This document shows, one piece after another, positions 30,219 to 35,150 of a stretch of DNA of 35,150 nucleotides (the stretch's first letter is position 1; each line of letters opens with the position of its first letter). The notes beneath the pieces were generated by a model. It did not search any database. It had not been told where the DNA came from and saw nothing but the letters and a program-made list of their open reading frames with translations. The position numbers and the translations under genes were made by a program. The stretch is from Chloroflexota bacterium. GTDB taxonomy: Bacteria; Chloroflexota; Dehalococcoidia; Bin125. Where the stretch lies: contig JAPPFB010000006.1 in the NCBI GenBank assembly GCA_028875225.1, positions 1 through 35,150 of the forward strand, in the 5' to 3' direction.

Positions 30219-32153
30219 ATGGCGTCGAACATTGATCTGGTTGGTCCGATCGTCCGAGAAATCCAACGCCGCTCGCTGGACGAGCCCGACGCGTTCTGGG
30301 CCGAAGCCGCTGCGCGGATTCCCTGGTTTCGGGAATGGGACGAAGTCTTCGAGTGGACGCCCGACGAGATTCCCGCCTTCCGCTGGTTCATCGGCGGCGA
30401 GACCAATCTCGCCTATGCCTGCCTCGACGCGCAGGTCGCCAACGGCCACGGCGGACGCGCGGCCCTGATTGCCCTCGACGAGAACGGCGGACAGCGGGTC
30501 TACACCTACGCCCAACTGCTGAGACAGGTCGAACGCATGGCGGCCTCGCTGCGAGCGATCGGCATCGAGCGCGGCGACCGCGTCGCCGTCTACATGCCGA
30601 CCAACTTCGAGGCGATCGCCCTGATGCTCGCCTGCGCCCGAATCGGCGCCGTTCACCTCGTCATCTTCGCCGGCTTCGGCGCTGGCGCGATCGCCGAACG
30701 AGTCAAGCTGGCTGAGGCGAAGGCCATCTTCTGCACCGACTCCACCTATCGACGAGGTCGTAACGTGCCGCTGGACCACTTCGTCCGCGGAGCGCTCGAG
30801 AACGAGGGCGCGGGCGAAATCGTCGAGACGGTCGTCGTCGAGCGGCGGCTCGCTGACAGCCCCAACATCGGGGGCGACAAGGAGATCAGCTGGGAAGCCT
30901 TCCTCGCCGCGGGCGACGGCGGCGACGGCTCCTGGGCGGCGATGGAGGCCAATGATCCCGCCTACATCCTCGCCACATCCGGCACGACCGCCCGACCAAA
31001 ACTCTGCGTCCACACCCACGGCGGCTACCCGGTCTGGGTTGCGAGCCAGGCCGACTGGGTCTTCGACATCCAGCCTGAAGACGTCTGGTGGGCGACCTCC
31101 GACATCGGCTGGGTCGTCGGCCATTCTTACATCGTCTATGGGCCACTGCTCGCCGGCGCCACCACGATCGCCTTCGAGGGCGCGCTCGACCATCCCGATG
31201 TCGGCACGTTCTACCGCATCATCGAAGACCACGGCGTGACCGGCATGTTCACCTCGCCCACCGCGATCCGACTGCTCATGCGTTCCGGCCTCGAGCCGGC
31301 CGAAGCGGTCGACATGTCCTCGTTGGTCCGAGTCTTCTCGGCCGGCGAGGTGCTCAATCCGCCTGCCTGGGAGTGGTTCCAGCACGAGATCTTCGGCGAC
31401 CAGATACCCGTCCTCGATCACATGTGGCAGACTGAGACCGGCGGACCGATCATCGGCAATCCCTACGGCATCCAGATGCTGCCGATCAAGCCGGGCTCGG
31501 CCGGCATTCCCCTGCCCGGCATCGAAGGCACGGTGCTCGACACCGACGGCGCCGAACTCGCGGCCGACGAAAAGGGCATCTTCGCGATCACGCGCCCGTT
31601 CCCCGGCTTGACCGCGCGTCTCTGGGGTGAGCCCGAGCGCTATCAGACCGACTACTGGGGCAAGGTGCCGGGCAAGCAGGTCTACTTCACCGGCGACGCC
31701 ACCTCAGTCGACGAGGACGGCTACGTCTGGTTCTCCGGCCGCGCCGACGAGATCATCAAGATCGCCGCGCACCGGCTCGGAACCATTGAGGTCGAGTCCG
31801 CCATCCTCCGTCATCCCGGCGCCGCCGAGGCAGGCGTCACCGGTCGGCCGGACGAGTTGCGCGGTGAGGTGATCTCCGCTTTCGTCGTGCTCAAGGCCGG
31901 CTTCGAGCCGGGCGACGAACTCAAGACCGAGATCCTGCAGACGATCCGTGGTGAACTCGGTCCCGTCGCCGTGATCGGCGAGCTCAACTTCGTCGACGCC
32001 CTGCCCAAGACCCGTTCCGGCAAGATCATGCGGCGCGTCCTCAAGGCCGTCACGCTCGACACCGACCCCGGAGACATCTCCACGATCGAAGACGAGGGCT
32101 CCGTCGAAGACGCCCGCTCCGCCTGGGAGCAGATGAAAGCCAGCATTCGATAG
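30219..32153 (+). CDS. AMP-forming acetyl/propionyl-CoA synthetase
   Basis: The 644-residue length matches the ACS family. The N-terminal ACS cap is followed by the nucleotide loop TSGTTARPKL, GETNLAYACLD near residue 65, DHMWQTETGG (adenine/acyl pocket), YFTGDATSVDEDGY, FSGRADEIIKIAAHRLG (hinge and CoA loop), and PKTRSGKIMRR with the lysine that is acylated to switch off many ACS enzymes. GGAG seven bases before the ATG sets the start. It makes acetyl- or propionyl-CoA via acyl-AMP and could be a target of the sirtuin at 14056. The divergent carboxylase suggests a propionyl-CoA route. Confidence 0.94.
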   Translation: MASNIDLVGPIVREIQRRSLDEPDAFWAEAAARIPWFREWDEVFEWTPDEIPAFRWFIGGETNLAYACLDAQVANGHGGRAALIALDENGGQRVYTYAQLLRQVERMAASLRAIGIERGDRVAVYMPTNFEAIALMLACARIGAVHLVIFAGFGAGAIAERVKLAEAKAIFCTDSTYRRGRNVPLDHFVRGALENEGAGEIVETVVVERRLADSPNIGGDKEISWEAFLAAGDGGDGSWAAMEANDPAYILATSGTTARPKLCVHTHGGYPVWVASQADWVFDIQPEDVWWATSDIGWVVGHSYIVYGPLLAGATTIAFEGALDHPDVGTFYRIIEDHGVTGMFTSPTAIRLLMRSGLEPAEAVDMSSLVRVFSAGEVLNPPAWEWFQHEIFGDQIPVLDHMWQTETGGPIIGNPYGIQMLPIKPGSAGIPLPGIEGTVLDTDGAELAADEKGIFAITRPFPGLTARLWGEPERYQTDYWGKVPGKQVYFTGDATSVDEDGYVWFSGRADEIIKIAAHRLGTIEVESAILRHPGAAEAGVTGRPDELRGEVISAFVVLKAGFEPGDELKTEILQTIRGELGPVAVIGELNFVDALPKTRSGKIMRRVLKAVTLDTDPGDISTIEDEGSVEDARSAWEQMKASIR

Positions 32154-32171
32154 TCATTCGGGATTGGTCAC

Positions 32172-32930
32172 ATGGCTTCAATGATCCGGACAGAGTCGTT
32201 GGCTGCGACGTTCATCCAGTTCAAGGCTGGCCGCTCCGACGCGCTCCTGGAACGCTGGGAAGCTCGGACCAACATCCCGCTGTTGATCCTCGCCGCGGCC
32301 ATGCTGCCGCTGATCGTCCTGCCTCTATTGACAAGCCTGGAAACGCACGTCGAGCGAACATTCACCTACACGGAATGGGGCATCTGGGCCGTGTTCGCGT
32401 TCGACCTGGTCGCCCGACTCTGGCTGGCAGAGAATCGCAAACTGTTTCTCAGACGCAACTGGATCGACGTCCTAATCGTTGCCGTCCCCTTCCTGCGGCC
32501 GCTGCGCTTGCTGCGGGCGGTGGTTTTCGTCGCCAGGATCTGGGCGCTGTTGGACCGCCGCGGCGTGCGCGGAACGGTTGTGCTCGCCCTGGCGGTCATG
32601 TTCGGCGCGACGGCGGCCATCTGGGGAGCCGAACACGGCCAGGGCGGCGAGGTTCAAAGCTGGGACACAGCGCTGTGGTGGACGCTGCACACGATGGCCA
32701 CCGGCGACGGCGTGCGAGAAGCGACCACCGTGCTCGGCCGAATCGTGGGAGCCATCGTCACGCTGCTCGGATTCGCCCTCCTCGGCATGGTCACCGCGAC
32801 GATCGCCGCCTGGTTCGTCGAACAGGGTCAGGACGTCGAGCAAGAACAGATCCTCGCCGAACTCAAGACGCTCCAGGCCGAGGTCAAGTCGCTGCGGGAA
32901 GAACTGGTGGGCACGTCACGTGAAGATTGA
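32172..32930 (+). CDS. Voltage-gated-channel-like membrane protein with atypical filter
   Basis: The 252-residue protein has the layout of a single-subunit 6-helix channel. Helices S1-S3 lie at about 35-105. Then comes an S4-like segment with spaced Arg (FLRPLRLLRAVVFVARIW), S5 (VVLALAVMFGATAAIWGA), a pore loop LWWTLHTMATGDGV (filter region 174-180) and S6 (IVGAIVTLLGFALLGMVTATIAAW). The usual potassium filter TVGYGD is replaced by TMATGDG. A charged coiled coil (VEQEQILAELKTLQAEVKSL) closes the protein. Start ATG 32172 lacks a clear binding site; ATG 32181 is possible. It is a potassium-channel relative, but selectivity is unclear. Confidence 0.82.
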   Translation: MASMIRTESLAATFIQFKAGRSDALLERWEARTNIPLLILAAAMLPLIVLPLLTSLETHVERTFTYTEWGIWAVFAFDLVARLWLAENRKLFLRRNWIDVLIVAVPFLRPLRLLRAVVFVARIWALLDRRGVRGTVVLALAVMFGATAAIWGAEHGQGGEVQSWDTALWWTLHTMATGDGVREATTVLGRIVGAIVTLLGFALLGMVTATIAAWFVEQGQDVEQEQILAELKTLQAEVKSLREELVGTSRED

Positions 32931-32936
32931 TACGAT
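32931..32936 (+). promoter_or_regulatory. Possible -10 box for the cassette B small protein
   Basis: TACGAT lies 18 bases before the ATG and just ahead of the GGGAG ribosome binding site. The predicted start point would leave a very short leader. No clear -35. Confidence 0.3.
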
Positions 32937-32954
32937 GGGGTTGGGAGAAGTGTG

Positions 32955-33149
32955 ATGGAAGATGCGAAACAGAAGTCTGATGAGCATGAGGAACTGGATC
33001 TGCCGCCGCCTGGCCCGGTGTATTTGACTAGCGACTCAGGCCTGGGACCAACTGGCGTGTTTGCGGAGATACCGGAACGTAGCTGGAAGGATGACCTGAA
33101 GGTGCTGTTCGGAAGGACGCCGAGCTGGGAGTCGAAGCGACTTCGCTAG
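32955..33149 (+). CDS. 64-residue acidic protein with LPPPGP motif (cassette B)
   Basis: I chose ATG 32955, seven bases after GGGAG; a GTG just before is also in frame. The N-terminal third is acidic and Lys-rich, followed by LDLPPPGPVYLTSDSG, and a C-terminal segment with Trp, Leu and Arg (SWKDDLKVLFGRTPSW) that could form an amphipathic helix. The LPPPGP motif is shared with the 37-residue protein at 17125. It has no signal peptide. It ends in a CTAG in which its own TAG and the TAG of the convergent membrane gene overlap. The family is unknown to me. Confidence 0.7.
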   Translation: MEDAKQKSDEHEELDLPPPGPVYLTSDSGLGPTGVFAEIPERSWKDDLKVLFGRTPSWESKRLR

Positions 33150-33646
33150 CCGAGGGCAATTGAGAGACCGGACACCGCCGCAACCAACGCCACCGACACC
33201 CCCGTCGAGATCATTGACCACGTTACCCAGAGAGCTTTGCGCTTGAGGTAGCGGTCAACCTCTTCCAGAGCGACACGGATCTCTCCAACACTCCACGAGG
33301 TGGCGCGGAGCGAATCCTGTTGATCGGCGATCTGGCCGAGTTCGCTCAAATCTGGTCGCGTGAGCCTCTGATCCACCCGATACGTCCACAGCAGTACCAC
33401 GACGTTCATCAACAGCGTGAACAACGTTGCGTAGGCAAGGTACTCCGCCACCGCCGGGAGAGGCTGGCTGCCGAATCGCAGTGATGCGCTGAGCAATGCC
33501 AAGACAGCTAGATTCAGAGCGAAGAGGGTGCTGAGCCGCGAATTGAGCTCAGAAGTGCGCCGCACCTGATCGTCGCGGCGCCAACGTGCTTCGTCTAGCA
33601 GCAGGCTGGCATTGGCGATGCGATCATCCCGCTCGGTGTTCGCCAT
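33146..33646 (-). CDS. Three-helix membrane protein, ARWR/RPD family (cassette B)
   Basis: The 166-residue paralog of the protein at 17257 has EARWRRDDQVRR (19-30) leading into helix 1 (39-57), helix 2 (69-89), RLTRPDLSELGQIADQ and a charged loop, and helix 3 (142-163). As in cassette A, the segment before helix 1 and the loop after helix 2 are predicted cytoplasmic. It lies nine bases after the M48 protease stop on the same strand and may be co-transcribed with it, which differs from cassette A. Its gene, like its partner's, is lower in GC than nearby genes. Function unknown; effector- or signalling-type membrane proteins are possible. Confidence 0.8.
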   Translation of the reverse strand: MANTERDDRIANASLLLDEARWRRDDQVRRTSELNSRLSTLFALNLAVLALLSASLRFGSQPLPAVAEYLAYATLFTLLMNVVVLLWTYRVDQRLTRPDLSELGQIADQQDSLRATSWSVGEIRVALEEVDRYLKRKALWVTWSMISTGVSVALVAAVSGLSIALG

Positions 33647-33655
33647 GTTTCGCCA

Positions 33656-34645
33656 TCAGAACGGTCGGCCGATTTCCTCGCCGATCTTCCTCAGCCGCTC
33701 GACTCGCTGCTCGGTTGGTGGGTGGGTCGAGAAGAACTTGCCTGCACCGCCGGCCAGCGGATTGACGATGAACATGTGGTTGGCCGCTTCGGCCGTCTTC
33801 ATCTCTTCCGCTGCGTAACGCGACTCAGGCGTCCTGACGCCCTGCTCAAGCTTCATCAGGGCATAGGCCAGCGCCTCCGGATCGCCGCAGCGCCGCGCCC
33901 CCGTGTCATCCGCCTTGAGCTCGCGCTGACGACTGACCGCCATCTGGATCATTCCAGCAATGATCGGCGCGATGATCGCCACGATCAGCGCCCCCGCCAG
34001 GTGTCCGGCGCCTCCGCTCCCGCCATCTCGTCCGCCCATGCCGCCAAACATGAACCCCATGAACAGCGCAAACTGAGCGATCATCGCTATGAACGAAATC
34101 ACCATCGCCATCGACGCCACGATCGTCGACCAGAGCGTGTCGCGGTTGGTCACGTGGGCCAGCTCGTGCGCCATCACGCCGGCCAGCTCCCGCCGGGTCA
34201 GCAACCCCATGATCCCGGTCGTCGCAGCGACCGCCGAGTGCTTCGGGTGCCGCCCCGTGGCGAAGGCGTTGGGGATCGGCGTATCGATCACATAGACCGA
34301 CGGGATATGCCGCGGGCAGTCGCCGGGGCGGCAATGCCCCGTGCAGCGCGCCTCGAGGTGCTCAACCGTGAACTGCGACAGCAACTCCGGCTTGAACGGC
34401 ATCTTCGCCTGGCAAGCGGCTTGCTCCACGATCCGGAACAGGTCTGGCGCCTCGGCCGCGGTGACCAGCTGGCCGCCCATCATCCTGGGGACCATCGAGT
34501 GCGAGTTGTAGTAGCTGTACAGGTTGATGCCCAGCGCAAGCACGGCCATCACGATTAGACCGACCTCGCCGGCCACCGCCAGACCCACGACCATCATCAG
34601 GCCGGCCATCAGGACCACCAGGAACATCGTGCGCAATCCGTACAC
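33656..34645 (-). CDS. M48-family (HtpX-like) membrane zinc protease with Cys insertion
   Basis: The 329-residue form starts at GTG 34645, nine bases after AGGGAG; a TTG at 34672 would add nine residues. Two N-terminal helices, YVIDTPIPNAFATGR, the zinc motif HELAH (residues 160-164), two further hydrophobic segments and RELKADDTGAR (third ligand Glu) are all HtpX features. Before the YVIDTP strand there is an insertion of about 30 residues containing Cys101, Cys105 and Cys110 (CTGHCRPGDCPRH), not usual in HtpX, which could bind metal or act as a redox switch. HtpX proteases cut misfolded membrane proteins. It precedes the cassette B membrane gene by nine bases. Confidence 0.9.
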   Translation of the reverse strand: MYGLRTMFLVVLMAGLMMVVGLAVAGEVGLIVMAVLALGINLYSYYNSHSMVPRMMGGQLVTAAEAPDLFRIVEQAACQAKMPFKPELLSQFTVEHLEARCTGHCRPGDCPRHIPSVYVIDTPIPNAFATGRHPKHSAVAATTGIMGLLTRRELAGVMAHELAHVTNRDTLWSTIVASMAMVISFIAMIAQFALFMGFMFGGMGGRDGGSGGAGHLAGALIVAIIAPIIAGMIQMAVSRQRELKADDTGARRCGDPEALAYALMKLEQGVRTPESRYAAEEMKTAEAANHMFIVNPLAGGAGKFFSTHPPTEQRVERLRKIGEEIGRPF

Positions 34646-34728
34646 GATTCGTCTCTCCCTCACCGCAAACAAAGTCGCCGATCAGATGCGGCTGTTACGT
34701 CGAGATCGTACCATCGTGGAAGACTGAT

Positions 34729-34734
34729 AGAGTC
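34729..34734 (+). promoter_or_regulatory. Possible -10 box for the FmdB-type gene
   Basis: TAGAGT lies about 27 bases before the ATG and ahead of GGGAG. The divergent M48 promoter must also be in this gap (34646-34761), but I find no clear -10 for it. Confidence 0.3.
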
Positions 34735-34761
34735 CTCCGTGAATGTGGCGGGGAGCCAGAC

Positions 34762-35058
34762 ATGCCGATCTACGAATACGCCTGCCGAGCCTGCGGAGCC
34801 GAGTGGGAGCACTTCACCCGCAAGATCGACTCTCCTGCTCCTGAGTGCGAAGCGTGCGACACCAAAGGACAAGTTGAGAGGCTCATCGCCAGATCAGCCT
34901 TTATCAAGGACGAAAACACCAAGATGCGAGAGATGCATCCCAAGTACGCCAAGATGGTCGACGCCGCCTGGGAGAAGGCCTCGCGCAACGATCCCCTCAG
35001 CAAGACTCGCTTCGCCCCCCTCGTCGACTCAGGTAAACGCGTCCAGGACATGACCTAG
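34762..35058 (+). CDS. FmdB-type zinc ribbon protein
   Basis: This 98-residue protein begins MPIYEYACRACGAEWEHF, the signature of the FmdB/CxxC regulatory family, with a second pair CEAC near residue 29, so it should hold one zinc. GGGAG six bases before the ATG supports the start. The C-terminal half (HPKYAKMVDAAWEKAS) is charged and helical, longer than minimal family members. The family name comes from a putative regulator of formamidase genes, but the role of most members is unknown. It is divergent from the M48 protease. Confidence 0.9.
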   Translation: MPIYEYACRACGAEWEHFTRKIDSPAPECEACDTKGQVERLIARSAFIKDENTKMREMHPKYAKMVDAAWEKASRNDPLSKTRFAPLVDSGKRVQDMT

Positions 35059-35078
35059 GGTTCATCAACGCCCACAAG

Positions 35079-35146
35079 AAGTCGCCCCCGCGAAGGGAGA
35101 CCTTTGCGTAACGCCGTGAAGTTGTCCCTTTTGGCTGTGGCGACTT
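35079..35146. other. Nested inverted repeats at the right edge
   Basis: AAGTCGCC (35079-35086) is mirrored by GGCGACTT (35139-35146), and inside it AAGGGA (35093-35098) by TCCCTT (35125-35130). The nested pairing suggests a folded RNA or a palindromic element of about 68 bases. The window ends four bases later, so its context is unknown. Confidence 0.4.
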
Positions 35147-35150
35147 GGGA

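Noticed and set aside
30189-31421. 410-residue minus-strand open frame opposite the acyl-CoA synthetase
   Set aside because: It lies entirely antisense to a well-supported enzyme, has a composition typical of GC-rich shadow frames (Arg, Gly, Asp, Val) and no motif or ribosome binding site.
1-35150. CRISPR arrays, tRNA or rRNA genes, insertion sequences
   Set aside because: I saw no regularly spaced repeats, no cloverleaf pattern, no rRNA-like stretch and no transposase. The dispersed palindromes are the only mobile-like signal.

Overview
The window is GC-rich (roughly 60-68% by eye), densely coded, and has no rRNA, tRNA, CRISPR array or transposase that I can see. Three things point to a Chloroflexota-type bacterium (SAR202 / Dehalococcoidia or Thermomicrobia-like) or a similar GC-rich F420 user: coenzyme F420 genes (cofC-cofD), a B12-dependent class II ribonucleotide reductase, and a large set of acyl-CoA and family III CoA-transferase genes. 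The assignment is inference from gene content. No marker gene settles it.

Layout. 1-1534: REP-like DNA, an acyl-CoA dehydrogenase and a palindromic repeat. 1535-3490 (minus): a small unknown protein, cofD and cofC, overlapping and co-transcribed. 3564-6194 (plus): a PHP-domain phosphoesterase followed by three tandem RDD membrane proteins, each with an N-terminal four-cysteine ribbon. 6208-9084 (minus): nrdJ. A 344-bp region with hairpins separates it from a divergent MetE-like protein (9429-10490). 10509-13775 (minus): two overlapping epoxide-hydrolase-like proteins and a membrane-anchored LysM/M23 peptidase. 13861-17080 (plus): a promoter, a 21-codon leader ORF and a hairpin, then a sirtuin, an M20 peptidase with an apparently leaderless start, and an enoyl-reductase-like SDR. 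17125-17772: a tiny PPPGP protein convergent with a three-helix membrane protein.

17879-25449 (plus) is a long catabolic operon: SCP2-type thiolase, DUF35 partner, two family III CoA-transferases, two DUF3105-like envelope proteins, an NDP-forming acyl-CoA synthetase alpha-like protein and a nitroreductase. Many of its junctions are ATGA overlaps or gaps of a few bases. A 523-bp non-coding stretch follows, holding a perfect hairpin and an A/C-rich repeat tract. 25973-28531: a HhH DNA glycosylase and two tandem beta-hydroxyacid dehydrogenase paralogs. 28608-32153: a biotin-dependent carboxylase carboxyltransferase divergent from an AMP-forming acyl-CoA synthetase, which suggests propionyl-CoA-type metabolism. 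32172-35058: a voltage-gated-channel-like protein with an odd filter, a second PPPGP small protein / three-helix membrane protein pair, an M48 protease, and an FmdB-type zinc ribbon protein.

The observation most worth pursuing is the twice-occurring convergent cassette (17125-17772 and 32955-33646). Each copy is a small acidic protein with an LPPPGP motif facing a roughly 170-residue, three-helix protein that shares an ARWR-x-D-x-Q motif and an RPD motif. I do not recognise either family. Other notable signals are the three ribbon-RDD proteins, a CoA-transferase pair in which only one member keeps the catalytic Asp, a complementary DUF3105 pair, leaderless-type promoters, and a dispersed palindromic repeat family.
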